From Sinomonas atrocyanea (GTDB lineage Bacteria > Actinomycetota > Actinomycetes > Actinomycetales > Micrococcaceae): 64,000 nt of DNA. Shown one piece after another: positions 54,285 through 62,822 of this stretch. The stretch spans positions 1-64,000 of the forward strand of contig NZ_JAUSTE010000001.1 of NCBI RefSeq assembly GCF_030812675.1. Reading direction: 5' to 3'. The first letter of the stretch is position 1. Each line of letters opens with the position of its first letter. Both the position numbers and the translations under genes were made by a program. The notes beneath the pieces are model-generated. The model saw only the letters and a list, made by a program, of their open reading frames with translations, did no database searches and had not been told where the DNA came from.

Positions 54285-55403
54285 CTACCGCAGGCCGGTG
54301 GGGCGCTCGAGGGCGAGCTGGATGAGCTCGTCGATCAGCTCCCGGTAGCCCAGGCCGGTCGCGGCCCACATCGCCGGATACATGCTGATCGGCGTGAACC
54401 CGGGCATGGTGTTGATCTCGTTGATGACGAACTCGCCCTCGGGCGTGTAGAAGAAGTCGACGCGGCTGAGCCCCTCGGCGGAGACGGCGTCGAACGCGGT
54501 CGCGGCGAGCCCGCGGACCTGCTCGATCGCCTCCGGCGGCAGGTCGGCCGGGCACGAGAGCGAGGCCGCGTCGTTCTCGACGTACTTCGCGGCGAAGTCG
54601 TAGAACGTGTGCGCGCCGCCCTGGACCACGATCTCTCCCGGGAGCGACGTGCGGGGCGCGTCGCAGCCGCGGCCCTCGAGCACCCCGCACTCGATTTCGC
54701 GGCCCACGATCGCGGCCTCGATCACGAGGCGCAGGTCGTGCCGGCGCGCCTCGGCGATCGCGGCGTCGAGATCCTCCGGACGGTCCACCTTGGAGATGCC
54801 CACGGAGGAGCCGGCCCGGCACGGCTTGACGAAGACGGGGTAGCCGAGGCGGTCGACGGCGTCGCGCACCCCCTGCGGGTCCCGGCGCCACTGCTTGTCG
54901 GTCACCGTGGTGTAGGGGCCGACGGCGAGCCCCGCCGCCGCGAAGGCGACCTTCATGAAGTGCTTGTCCATCCCGACGGCGGAGGCGAGGACGCCGGCGC
55001 CCACGTACCGGACGTCGGCGAGCTCGAGGAGGCCCTGGATGGTGCCGTCCTCGCCGAAGGCGCCGTGCAGGAGCGGGAAGACGACGTCCACGTCGCCGAG
55101 CTCGCGCGGCACCTGGCCGGGCTCGCTCACCACGAGCCTGGCTGCGCCGTCGTTCTCGGCGAGCCGGACGGTGGCCCCGCTGGCCTCGACCTCGGGCGGT
55201 GTGCCCGCATCGAGCGCCCACTGGTGCCAGTCGCTCTGGGAGAGGACCCACTGTCCCGCCCGGGTGATGCCGACGGGCACCACCTCGTACTTGTCGGGGT
55301 CAATGGCGCCCATGACGCCCGCGGCGGTCACGCAGCTCACGGCGTGCTCGCTCGAGCGGCCGCCGAAGAGGAGGGCAACGCGGGTCTTGCTGGTCTCTGT
55401 CAC
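54285..55403 (-). CDS. ddl: D-alanine--D-alanine ligase
   Basis: Makes the D-Ala-D-Ala dipeptide of peptidoglycan, 372 aa. ATP-grasp segments are LFGGRSSEHAVSC, LHGAFGEDGTIQGLLEL, VKPCRAGSSVGISKV and NEINTMPGFTPIS. The GTG start at 55403 follows the gpsA stop after 2 nt. Last gene of the murA-plsC-gpsA-ddl group, which joins wall and membrane lipid synthesis. Confidence 0.95.
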   Translation of the reverse strand: MTETSKTRVALLFGGRSSEHAVSCVTAAGVMGAIDPDKYEVVPVGITRAGQWVLSQSDWHQWALDAGTPPEVEASGATVRLAENDGAARLVVSEPGQVPRELGDVDVVFPLLHGAFGEDGTIQGLLELADVRYVGAGVLASAVGMDKHFMKVAFAAAGLAVGPYTTVTDKQWRRDPQGVRDAVDRLGYPVFVKPCRAGSSVGISKVDRPEDLDAAIAEARRHDLRLVIEAAIVGREIECGVLEGRGCDAPRTSLPGEIVVQGGAHTFYDFAAKYVENDAASLSCPADLPPEAIEQVRGLAATAFDAVSAEGLSRVDFFYTPEGEFVINEINTMPGFTPISMYPAMWAATGLGYRELIDELIQLALERPTGLR

Positions 55404-55405
55404 GC

Positions 55406-56452
55406 TTAGTCGCCTTCTGACTTGAGCTGCCGCGCCAGCAGCAGCGGTTCGAGCTTCTCCACCGGCAGCTCGCCCCGCAGGACGGCCACGACCGCGGCGG
55501 TGATGGGCATGTCCACCCCATGGCGCTGCGCGAGCTCCAGGACGGCCGGGGCCGACTTGATCCCCTCGGCGACCTGGGTCATGCGGGCGCCCACGGCCTC
55601 GGTGTCGAGGCCCTGCCCCAGGAGCCGCCCGGCGGTGTGGTTGCGCGAGAGCTTGGATGAGCAGGTGGCCACGAGGTCGCCGAGTCCGGCGAGCCCGGCC
55701 ATGGTGGTGAGGTCCGCCCCGAGCGCCACGGCGAGCCGGGTGGTCTCTGCCAGGCCGCGGGTGATGACGGTGGCCTTCGTGTTGTCGCCCATCTCCTTGC
55801 CCTCGCAGATGCCGACGGCGAGGGCGATCACGTTCTTGACGATGCCGCCGATCTCCGCGCCGGTCACGTCGGTGCTCATGTAGGGGCGGAAGTACGGCGC
55901 CGTGCAGGACTCGGCGATCCACTGGGCGGTGGCGTGGTCGGTGCACGCGACGACGGCGCCGGTGGGCTGGGACCGGGCGATCTCCATGGCGAGGTTGGGG
56001 CCCGAGAGCACGGCGATCTGCTCGGGGGGAAGCGACGTGACCTCGGCGATGACCTCGCTCATCCGCTTGTCCGTCCCGAGTTCGAGCCCCTTCATGAGGG
56101 AGAGCACGACGGCGTCGCGCGGCACGTGCGCGCTCCACGCCGTGAGCTGGGCGCGCAGGGACTGCGCGGGGACCGCCAGGACCACGAGCTGCGCCCCCTC
56201 GAGCGCCTCGGACGGGTCGAGGGTGGCCGTGATGGCGGCAGGCAGCTCGATGTCGCCCAGGTAGCGGGCGTTGCGGTGGCGGGCCACGTCGGCGACCACC
56301 TCGGGGTTGCGGCCCCACAGCCGGATCGACCGCGGGCTGCCGTGGTTCGCCGCCGCGTCGCCCAGGACCTTGGCGAAGGTGGTCCCCCAGCTCCCTGCGC
56401 CCATGACGGCGATGCGCTCGAGCGGCCCGCGGGCCTGAGGCTCAGCGGCCAC
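55406..56452 (-). CDS. gpsA: Glycerol-3-phosphate dehydrogenase [NAD(P)+]
   Basis: Makes sn-glycerol 3-phosphate from dihydroxyacetone phosphate for phospholipids, 348 aa. The nucleotide motif is AVMGAGSWGTTFAKVL; further signatures are SGPNLAMEIA, KNVIALAVGI and MAGLAGLGDLVATC with SRNHTAGR. GTG 56452 has GAGG immediately before it and lies 2 nt after the acyltransferase stop. Confidence 0.95.
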   Translation of the reverse strand: MAAEPQARGPLERIAVMGAGSWGTTFAKVLGDAAANHGSPRSIRLWGRNPEVVADVARHRNARYLGDIELPAAITATLDPSEALEGAQLVVLAVPAQSLRAQLTAWSAHVPRDAVVLSLMKGLELGTDKRMSEVIAEVTSLPPEQIAVLSGPNLAMEIARSQPTGAVVACTDHATAQWIAESCTAPYFRPYMSTDVTGAEIGGIVKNVIALAVGICEGKEMGDNTKATVITRGLAETTRLAVALGADLTTMAGLAGLGDLVATCSSKLSRNHTAGRLLGQGLDTEAVGARMTQVAEGIKSAPAVLELAQRHGVDMPITAAVVAVLRGELPVEKLEPLLLARQLKSEGD

Positions 56453-56454
56453 CC

Positions 56455-57237
56455 TCAGGCCCCGCCGCGCTCGACGTCGCGCCCGTGGAGGGACTGCTGG
56501 TGCTGGGCCGGGTCCCACCGCTCGGCCGGGGGCTGCTCGCCGCGCAGCTGGGCCAGCAGCGCCGTGATCGCGTCCATGATCCGCTCGGTCGCCTCGACGA
56601 GTGTCGTCTTGTCCAGCGGACGGCCGATGAGGTCGGACAGGTCCACCGGGTCCCCGACGAGGACCACCGCCTTCTTGCGCGGGAAGGGATAGAGCCGCTT
56701 GGCGTAGCGCGGGAACAGCTCGTGGTCCCCCCAATGGGCGATCGGGACCACGGGAGCGCCGGTCTTGAGGGCCAGGCGGGCGGCGCCGGTGTGGCCCTTC
56801 ATGGGCCAGAGCGCGGGGTCGCGGGTGAGCGTGCCCTCGGGGTAGACGATGATCGCCCCGCCCTCGTCGATGACCTCGCGGGCCACCTCGAGCGAGGTGC
56901 CGGCGCCGGTCCCGCCGCGGTCAACGGGGATCTGCTTGGTGCCCCGCATGATCTGGCCCAGCAGCGGCGGCTTGAACAGGCCGGCCTTGGCCAAGAAGTG
57001 CGGCGGGCGTCCCTGGTTGTAGAGCATGTGGCCAACGGTGAGGGGGTCGATCTCGGTGCAGTGGTTCACGCACGCGATGAAGCCCCCGCGGCCTGGGAAC
57101 CCCGCGAGCTTCTCCGTGCCGCGCCACTCCTTGCGCATCAGCATGTTCAGGAGGGGCCGGACCACGGCGCCGGCGATCGCGAACGCGACCCTCTCCCCGG
57201 CGCTCTCCCTCAGGGCCGTCTTCGGCGCGCGGCTCAC
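56455..57237 (-). CDS. plsC: 1-acyl-sn-glycerol-3-phosphate acyltransferase
   Basis: 260-aa PlsC-family acyltransferase for phosphatidic acid synthesis. Catalytic motif VNHCTEIDPL (NHX4D), FPGRG upstream, PVDRGG, and YPEGTLTRD (motif III) are visible. It probably associates with the membrane through a hydrophobic N-terminal segment (FAIAGAVVRPLLNMLM). The GTG start overlaps the murA stop (GTGA). Confidence 0.92.
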   Translation of the reverse strand: MSRAPKTALRESAGERVAFAIAGAVVRPLLNMLMRKEWRGTEKLAGFPGRGGFIACVNHCTEIDPLTVGHMLYNQGRPPHFLAKAGLFKPPLLGQIMRGTKQIPVDRGGTGAGTSLEVAREVIDEGGAIIVYPEGTLTRDPALWPMKGHTGAARLALKTGAPVVPIAHWGDHELFPRYAKRLYPFPRKKAVVLVGDPVDLSDLIGRPLDKTTLVEATERIMDAITALLAQLRGEQPPAERWDPAQHQQSLHGRDVERGGA

Positions 57238-58559
57238 TGGCCCTCCTCGAGGTCGAAGTCGGCGCCCAGCGCGCCGAGCTTCTCGGTGAAGTACTCGTAG
57301 CCGCGGCGGATGACGCCCACCCCGGTGGCGCGGGAGACGCCGTCGGCCGCGAGGGCCGCGATGAGGTGGCTGAAGCCGCCGCGGAGGTCCGGGACGTCGA
57401 AGTCGGCCCCGTGCAGCGGGGTGGCACCCGAGATGACCGCCGAGTGCAGGAAGTTCCGCTGGCCGAAGCGGCACGGCACGCTGCCCAGGCACTCGCGGTG
57501 CAGCTGGATGGTCGCGCCCATGCGGCCCAGGGCCTCGGTGAAGCCGAAGCGGTTCTCGTACACGGTCTCGTGCACGATCGACACACCCTCGGCCTGGGTC
57601 AGGGCGACGACCAGGGGCTGCTGCCAGTCGGTCATGAAGCCGGGGTGGACGTCCGTCTCGAGCACGAGCGGGGAGAGCTTCCCGCCCGGGTGGAAGAACC
57701 GGATGCCCTCGTCCTCGATCGACAGGCCGCCGCCGAGCTTGCGGTAGACGTTGAGGAAGGTCATCATGTCGCGCTGGCTCGCGCCCTCGACGAAGATGTC
57801 GCCGTGGGTCGCGAGGGCCGCCGAGGCCCACGATGCGGCCTCGTTGCGGTCCGAGAGGGCGCGGTGCGTGTAGCCGCCGAGCTCGCGCACGCCCTCGATG
57901 CGGATGGTGCGGTCGTTGAGGACGGCGATGATCGCCCCCATCTTCTGCAGCACTGCGACGAGGTCCATGATCTCGGGCTCGATCGCCGCGCCCTTGAGCT
58001 CGGTGACGCCCTCGGCCCGGGTCGCGGTGAGGAGCACCTGCTCCGTGGCGCCCACGCTCGGGTACGGGAGCATGATCTTTGCGCCCCTGAGCCCGCGCGG
58101 CGCCGAGATGCTGATGCCGCCGGGGCGCTTGTCCACGACGGCGCCGAACTGCCGCAGGACGTCGAGATGGTAGTCGATGGGGCGGTCGCCGATCCGGCAG
58201 CCGCCGAGGTCGGGGATGAACGCCTCGCCGATCGAGTGGATGAGCGGCCCGCAGAGCAGGATCGGGATGCGGGAGTCGCCGGCGTGGGCGTCGATGTCCG
58301 CGACCTTTGCGGTCTTCGCGTTCGTGGGATCCAGCGTCAGGTCGCCGGTGGCCGCGTCCCGCTCGACGGCGACGCCGTGCAGCTGCAGCAGGCTCGTGAC
58401 GATGTCCACGTCCTGGATCTCCGGCACGTTGCGGAGCCTGGACGGCTCGTTCCCGAGCAGCGCCGCGACCATGGCCTTGGGGACGAGGTTCTTCGCGCCC
58501 CGGACCGTCACCTTGCCCGAAAGGGGGATGCCGCCCCGGATGGTCAGAACACTGCTCAT
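57234..58559 (-). CDS. murA: UDP-N-acetylglucosamine 1-carboxyvinyltransferase
   Basis: First committed step of peptidoglycan synthesis, 441 aa. GAKNLVPK contains the active-site Lys-Asn pair; the catalytic loop is DLGGCRIGDRP with Cys121. The cysteine is the residue modified by fosfomycin; M. tuberculosis MurA has Asp here. AAGG lies 5 nt before ATG 58559. Head of the murA-plsC-gpsA-ddl group with overlapping or nearly touching genes. Confidence 0.95.
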   Translation of the reverse strand: MSSVLTIRGGIPLSGKVTVRGAKNLVPKAMVAALLGNEPSRLRNVPEIQDVDIVTSLLQLHGVAVERDAATGDLTLDPTNAKTAKVADIDAHAGDSRIPILLCGPLIHSIGEAFIPDLGGCRIGDRPIDYHLDVLRQFGAVVDKRPGGISISAPRGLRGAKIMLPYPSVGATEQVLLTATRAEGVTELKGAAIEPEIMDLVAVLQKMGAIIAVLNDRTIRIEGVRELGGYTHRALSDRNEAASWASAALATHGDIFVEGASQRDMMTFLNVYRKLGGGLSIEDEGIRFFHPGGKLSPLVLETDVHPGFMTDWQQPLVVALTQAEGVSIVHETVYENRFGFTEALGRMGATIQLHRECLGSVPCRFGQRNFLHSAVISGATPLHGADFDVPDLRGGFSHLIAALAADGVSRATGVGVIRRGYEYFTEKLGALGADFDLEEGQ

Positions 58560-58632
58560 GCGCACCTTTTCCTCACTGGCCCCCATAGCCCTGCTGCGGC
58601 CCCGCCCGTGCGGAGACCCTGCTAAGCATAGA

Positions 58633-58670
58633 AGCTCGCGCCCGGGGCAGTGAAAACCCCGGGGCGAGCT
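58633..58670 (-). terminator. Terminator after leuD
   Basis: Arms 58633-58647 and 58657-58670 pair over 14 bp with one bulged base and a 9-nt loop. Starts 20 nt beyond the leuD stop. Confidence 0.75.
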
Positions 58671-58689
58671 CCTCGGCGCGTCGGCCCGC

Positions 58690-59289
58690 TCAGGCGCGCG
58701 CCGGCAGGGTGGTGGGCTTGAAGGAAGCGCGCGAGGCCTCGTAGTCCGTGATGGCGTCCTCGTGCTGCAGGGTCAGGCCGATGTCGTCGAGGCCCTCGAG
58801 CAGCCGCCAGCGCGTGTAGTCGTCGATCTCGAACGGGGCGACGATGTTCGCGCACGTGACCGTCTTGGAGGCGAGGTCGACCGTGACCTGCGTGCCGGGG
58901 TGGTTCTCGAGCTCCTTCCAGATGAGCTCGATGTCGTCCTGGGCCACGACGGCGGCGAGGAGCCCCTGCTTGCCGGAGTTGCCGCGGAAGATGTCCGCGA
59001 ACCGGGACGAGAGGACCGCCTTGAAGCCGTAGTCCTTGAGGGCCCACACGGCGTGCTCGCGGGAGGACCCGGTGCCGAAGTCGGGGCCCGCCACGAGGAC
59101 CGAGCCCTGGCTGAACGGCTCCTGGTTGAGGATGAAGGACTCGTCCTTGCGCCACGAGGCGAAGAGGGCGTCCTCGAACCCGGTGCGGGTGATGCGCTTG
59201 AGGAACACCGCGGGGATGATCTGATCGGTGTCCACGTTGGACTGGCGCAGCGGCACGCCGATGCCGGTGTGGGTGGTGAACTTCTCCAT
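58690..59289 (-). CDS. leuD: 3-isopropylmalate dehydratase, small subunit
   Basis: 199-aa small subunit of the isomerase that converts 2- to 3-isopropylmalate in leucine synthesis. Typical motifs are [14 protein letters not shown] and [20 protein letters not shown] is 8 nt before the ATG at 59289. Follows leuC by 14 nt and ends before a hairpin terminator. Confidence 0.95.
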   Translation of the reverse strand: MEKFTTHTGIGVPLRQSNVDTDQIIPAVFLKRITRTGFEDALFASWRKDESFILNQEPFSQGSVLVAGPDFGTGSSREHAVWALKDYGFKAVLSSRFADIFRGNSGKQGLLAAVVAQDDIELIWKELENHPGTQVTVDLASKTVTCANIVAPFEIDDYTRWRLLEGLDDIGLTLQHEDAITDYEASRASFKPTTLPARA

Positions 59290-59303
59290 GGCTGGGTCCT
59301 TCC

Positions 59304-60794
59304 TTAGGCTGCCGCGCCGGCGGCGGTGTCCGCGGGGACGGGGTCGAGGTCCGACGGCGACGAGAGGGTCCCGCGGACCGCCGTGGCCGCCGCGACGACG
59401 GGCGAGACGAGGTGGGTGCGGCCGCCCTTGCCCTGACGGCCCTCGAAGTTGCGGTTCGAGGTGGACGCGCACCGCTCCCCCGGCTGGAGCTGGTCCGGGT
59501 TCATGCCCAGGCACATCGAGCAGCCGGCGAAGCGCCACTCGGCTCCGAACTCGGTGAAGACCTTGTCCAGGCCCTCGGCCTCGGCTTCGAGGCGCACCCG
59601 TGCCGAGCCGGGGACCACCATCATCCGCACGTTCGGGTCCTTGGTGCGGCCCCGGACGATGTCCGCGGCTGCGCGCAGGTCCTCGAGGCGCGAGTTCGTG
59701 CAGGAGCCGAGGAAGACGGTGTCGACGCGGATGTCCTTCATGGGCGTGCCCGCGGCGAGGCCCATGTAGTCGAGGGCGCGGCGGGCGTTGGCCTTGGCGT
59801 TCTCGTCCGCCATCTGGTCCGGGTCGGGGACGGACTGCGAGAGGGACACGCCCTGGCCGGGGTTGGTGCCCCAGGTGACGAACGGCTCGAGCTCGTCGGC
59901 GTCGAGGAAGACCTCGGCGTCGAACACGGCGTCGTCGTCGGTGCGGAGGGTGTCCCAGTACTCGACCGCCGCGTCCCAGTCTGCGCCCTGCGGGGCGTGG
60001 GGACGGCCCTTCATGAAGGCGTAGGTGGTCTCGTCCGGGGCAACCATCCCGGCGCGCGCGCCGGCCTCGATCGACATGTTGCAAATCGTCATGCGGGCTT
60101 CCATGGACAGGGCCCGGATGGCCGACCCCCGGTACTCGAGGACGTACCCCTGGCCCCCGCCGGTGCCGATCTTGGCGATGACGGCGAGGATGATGTCCTT
60201 GCTGCTCACGCCCGGCTTGAGCGTGCCCTCCACGGTGATGGCCATCGTCTTGAACGGCTTCAGCGGCAGCGTCTGGGTCGCCATGACATGCTCGACCTCG
60301 GAGGTGCCGATGCCCATGGCGAGGGCGCCGAACGCGCCGTGGGTGGACGTGTGCGAGTCGCCGCAGACGATCGTCAGGCCCGGCTGGGTGAGCCCGAGCT
60401 GGGGCCCGACGACGTGCACGATGCCCTGCTCCCTGTCGCCGAGCGAGTGCAGGCGCACCCCGAACTCGGCGCAGTTGGCCCGCAGCGTCTCGATCTGGGT
60501 GCGGCTGGTCGGGTCCGCGATCGGCTTGTCGATGTCGATCGTGGGGGTGTTGTGGTCCTCGGTCGCGATCGTCAGGTCCGGGCGGCGGAGCCGCCGGCCA
60601 GCGAGGCGGAGGCCCTCGAACGCCTGCGGGGAGGTGACCTCGTGCACGAGGTGGAGGTCGATGTAGAGCAGATCGGGCTGCCCGTCCTCGCCCCTGCGCA
60701 CCACGTGCGCGTCCCAGACCTTCTCGGCCAGTGTGCGTCCCACGGCCTGCTCCCTCCGCCTCGTGCCAGTGCTGATCGTGCCGGTGGTGGTCAT
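59304..60794 (-). CDS. leuC: 3-isopropylmalate dehydratase, large subunit
   Basis: 496-aa aconitase-family subunit with a [4Fe-4S] cluster. Cluster cysteines are in [13 protein letters not shown] and [11 protein letters not shown]. Other landmarks are EDHNTPT and [12 protein letters not shown]. The start follows AGGA closely. Divergent from an IclR-type regulator; the 144-nt intergenic region contains overlapping inverted repeats next to the regulator's start. Other leu genes are not in the window. Confidence 0.95.
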   Translation of the reverse strand: MTTTGTISTGTRRREQAVGRTLAEKVWDAHVVRRGEDGQPDLLYIDLHLVHEVTSPQAFEGLRLAGRRLRRPDLTIATEDHNTPTIDIDKPIADPTSRTQIETLRANCAEFGVRLHSLGDREQGIVHVVGPQLGLTQPGLTIVCGDSHTSTHGAFGALAMGIGTSEVEHVMATQTLPLKPFKTMAITVEGTLKPGVSSKDIILAVIAKIGTGGGQGYVLEYRGSAIRALSMEARMTICNMSIEAGARAGMVAPDETTYAFMKGRPHAPQGADWDAAVEYWDTLRTDDDAVFDAEVFLDADELEPFVTWGTNPGQGVSLSQSVPDPDQMADENAKANARRALDYMGLAAGTPMKDIRVDTVFLGSCTNSRLEDLRAAADIVRGRTKDPNVRMMVVPGSARVRLEAEAEGLDKVFTEFGAEWRFAGCSMCLGMNPDQLQPGERCASTSNRNFEGRQGKGGRTHLVSPVVAAATAVRGTLSSPSDLDPVPADTAAGAAA

Positions 60795-60908
60795 CCGGTC
60801 CTGATCGTCGAGTGCCGATCAGGCCGGCGCCCGCCCGGCCAGCCTTCTGGCTGCCTTGTATCCAGTGGACCAGCGAGTCGGCCGCGCTGGCCACCCCGCC
60901 GACTTGCA

Positions 60909-60933
60909 TCTCAGATATTGAGACGCCAATATC
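60909..60933. promoter_or_regulatory. Overlapping inverted repeats in the leuC / IclR gap
   Basis: TCTCA-n5-TGAGA (60909-60923) and GATATTG-n6-CAATATC (60914-60933) are two perfect inverted repeats sharing bases. They cover the -10-like CAATAT of the regulator gene (60927-60932) and end 6 nt before its ATG. This is the expected site for autoregulation by the IclR-type protein and for control of leuCD. Confidence 0.65.
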
Positions 60934-60938
60934 AACCT

Positions 60939-61658
60939 ATGGACAATACTAGTGGCGTCGGCGTGATCGACAAGGCCGCCCTCGTACTCGATGCGCTGGA
61001 GGCGGGCCCCACGACGCTCGCCCAGCTGGTGGCTGCCACGGGCCTGGCCCGTCCCACGGTCCACCGCCTCGCCCTCGCGCTCGTGCACCACCGCCTCGTG
61101 GCCCGGGACATGCAGGGCCGGTTCGTCCTCGGGTCCCGCCTCGTCGAGCTCGCCTCCGCAGCCGGGGAAGACCGGCTCATCGCGGCCGCCGGCCCCATCC
61201 TCATGCAGCTGCGCGACGCGACCGGGGAGAGCGCCCAGATCTTCCGCCGCCAGGGCGACTGGCGCGTGTGCGTGGCGTCCGCGGAGCGTCCCGTGGGGCT
61301 GCGCGACACGATCCCCGTGGGCACGCAGCTGAGCATGAAGGCAGGCTCCGCGGCCCAGATCCTCGTTGCCTGGGAGGACCACGACCGGCTCCTCGAGGGG
61401 CTTCACAACGCCCGGTTCACCCCCACCGTGCTCGCCGGCGTCCGACGCCGGGGCTGGGCCCAGTCGCTCGGCGAACGCGAGCCGGGGGTCGCCTCGGTCT
61501 CCGCCCCTGTGCGTGGGCCCTCGGGCCGGGTGATCGCCGCGGTGTCCATCTCCGGCCCGATCGAGCGCTTGACCCGCCAGCCGGGCCGCCAGCATGCTGA
61601 GGTCATCTGCAACGCCGGACGGCTGCTGACCGAAGCCCTGCGCAAGGGCAACGACTAG
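60939..61658 (+). CDS. IclR-family regulator of leuCD (NdgR/LtbR-like)
   Basis: 239-aa regulator with an N-terminal winged HTH (residues ~8-60: AALVLDALEAGPTTLAQLV...GLARPTVHRLA) and an IclR effector domain (SAQIFRRQGDWRVCVAS, LSMKAGSAAQILVAW, GVASVSAPVRG). The divergent position opposite leuCD is that of NdgR in Streptomyces and LtbR in Corynebacterium, regulators of leucine and related amino-acid genes. The ATG lacks a Shine-Dalgarno and follows CAATAT by 6 nt, so the mRNA is probably leaderless. Confidence 0.88.
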   Translation: MDNTSGVGVIDKAALVLDALEAGPTTLAQLVAATGLARPTVHRLALALVHHRLVARDMQGRFVLGSRLVELASAAGEDRLIAAAGPILMQLRDATGESAQIFRRQGDWRVCVASAERPVGLRDTIPVGTQLSMKAGSAAQILVAWEDHDRLLEGLHNARFTPTVLAGVRRRGWAQSLGEREPGVASVSAPVRGPSGRVIAAVSISGPIERLTRQPGRQHAEVICNAGRLLTEALRKGND

Positions 61659-61696
61659 CCGGTCCGGCTCCAGCCACTGAAGCGGGCGGAGGTCCT

Positions 61697-62245
61697 GTGG
61701 CCGAATTCGCAGTGTTCCTGCGCGGCGTGAACGTCGGCGGCATCACCATCAGGATGGCCGCGCTGCGCGAGGCCCTCGGCGCGCTGCCCGTGAGCGGCGT
61801 GAAGACGCTGCTGGCGAGCGGGAACGCCGTGTTGTCCACCGACCTCGAGGGAGCCACCCTCAAGGCGCGCGTCGAGGAGGCCCTGCGGGCCTCGTTCGGG
61901 TACGACGCGTGGGTGGTCGTGCTCCCGCGCCAGGCCGTCGAGGCCCTCGTGCGCTCGTGCCCGTACCCGCCGGACGACCCCCAGGTCCATGCGTACGTGA
62001 CACTGTCTTCGGATCCCGCGGCGCTCGACCGGCTCGTGGCCCTCCTGGAGGGGGACGGATCCGAGGGGGCCCAGGACGACGGCGCCCACGTCCGGCTCAG
62101 CCCCGTGGCCCTCGCGTGGCGCTGCCCCAAGGGTGCGACCCTGGATGCGCCGCTGTCGAAGGCGACGGCCAAGCCGGTCTTCAAGGCCACCACGACGACG
62201 CGGAACCTCCGCACCCTCGAGAAGGTCCGGGCCGCCTTCGGCTGA
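61697..62245 (+). CDS. DUF1697 family protein
   Basis: 182-aa protein of the DUF1697 family, function unknown. Begins AEFAVFLRGVNVGG, the family's hallmark, with LLASGNAVLST and the C-terminal TTTTRNLRTLEKV segment. GGAGG lies 4 nt before the GTG at 61697. Found 38 nt after the IclR regulator gene and may be co-transcribed. Followed by a hairpin terminator. Confidence 0.88.
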   Translation: MAEFAVFLRGVNVGGITIRMAALREALGALPVSGVKTLLASGNAVLSTDLEGATLKARVEEALRASFGYDAWVVVLPRQAVEALVRSCPYPPDDPQVHAYVTLSSDPAALDRLVALLEGDGSEGAQDDGAHVRLSPVALAWRCPKGATLDAPLSKATAKPVFKATTTTRNLRTLEKVRAAFG

Positions 62246-62282
62246 TGCCCGCGGCAGCGGAACGCGGAGGACAGATGCGGAA

Positions 62283-62308
62283 AGGGCCCGGTCCGAAGAC
62301 CGGGCCCT
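62283..62308. terminator. Terminator DUF1697 / tRNA cluster
   Basis: A perfect 11-bp stem (62283-62293 with 62298-62308) has a CGAA loop. It lies between the plus-strand DUF1697 gene and the minus-strand tRNA cluster. Confidence 0.85.
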
Positions 62309-62316
62309 CCATGAGG

Positions 62317-62389
62317 TGACCCCAGCGGGATTCGAACCCGCGTTACCGCCGTGAGAGGGCGGCGTACTAGGCCGCTATACGATGGGGCC
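62317..62389 (-). tRNA. tRNA-Glu (anticodon CTC), copy 1
   Basis: A 73-nt cloverleaf on the minus strand with acceptor GGCCCCA paired to TGGGGTC, anticodon loop CCTCTCA (CTC), and GGTTCGAATCC T-arm. Identical to the second copy 160 nt away. The CCA end is not encoded. Confidence 0.97.
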
Positions 62390-62476
62390 TCGCACTGCAC
62401 ACGCCGACGAAGCGCGCGCTCCGGCCATCCGGAACGGATGGCTCTGTTCGAAGGACGGCTGCTGCCGGTCCTTCAG

Positions 62477-62549
62477 TGACCCCAGCGGGATTCGAACCCG
62501 CGTTACCGCCGTGAGAGGGCGGCGTACTAGGCCGCTATACGATGGGGCC
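62477..62549 (-). tRNA. tRNA-Glu (anticodon CTC), copy 2
   Basis: Same 73-nt sequence as the copy at 62317-62389, including the T-arm and anticodon loop. The intervening 87 nt are not duplicated. A TAAAGT hexamer lies 6 nt upstream. Confidence 0.97.
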
Positions 62550-62615
62550 GTGGTACTTTACCGTGCTCAGAAGTGAGCGATCCTTCTGCACTGCCCGAGG
62601 GCAGAACATCCGGAG

Positions 62616-62687
62616 CTGGGATACCAGGACTCGAACCTAGAATGACGGTACCAGAAACCGTAGTGTTGCCAATTACACCATATCCCA
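62616..62687 (-). tRNA. tRNA-Gln (anticodon CTG)
   Basis: A 72-nt cloverleaf on the minus strand: acceptor TGGGATA paired with TATCCCA, anticodon stem ACGGT/ACCGT with loop TTCTGGT (CTG), T-arm AGGTTCGAGTCCT. The unusual T1-A72 start is typical of bacterial tRNA-Gln. Probably the first tRNA of a Gln-Glu-Glu transcript. Confidence 0.97.
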
Positions 62688-62754
62688 CCGCACTGTCCGG
62701 GCCGTGCCCACCGGATCTCTCCGCTGCGCTCCGTGCCCCTCAGCACGAGTAATT

Positions 62755-62783
62755 ACTTTACCCGAAGCTCCCGTGCGCCACAA
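62755..62783 (-). promoter_or_regulatory. Promoter of the tRNA cluster, TTGTGG-17-TAAAGT
   Basis: On the minus strand TTGTGG (62778-62783) and TAAAGT (62755-62760) are exactly 17 nt apart, 60-70 nt upstream of tRNA-Gln. Confidence 0.6.
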
Positions 62784-62822
62784 ATCGGCGCCCCGGCCGC
62801 TTCCGGGCGCTCCCCCGGCGGG

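Noticed and set aside
60795-60938. T-box or leucine attenuator before leuC
   Set aside because: No T-box consensus, leucine-rich leader frame or terminator/antiterminator pair is visible in the 144-nt gap. Control by the IclR-type protein is more likely.
62555-62560. TAAAGT directly before tRNA-Glu copy 2 as a separate promoter
   Set aside because: It would start transcription at the mature tRNA 5' end and lacks a -35 (GGATCG at the expected place). The upstream TTGTGG-17-TAAAGT promoter is sufficient for the cluster.
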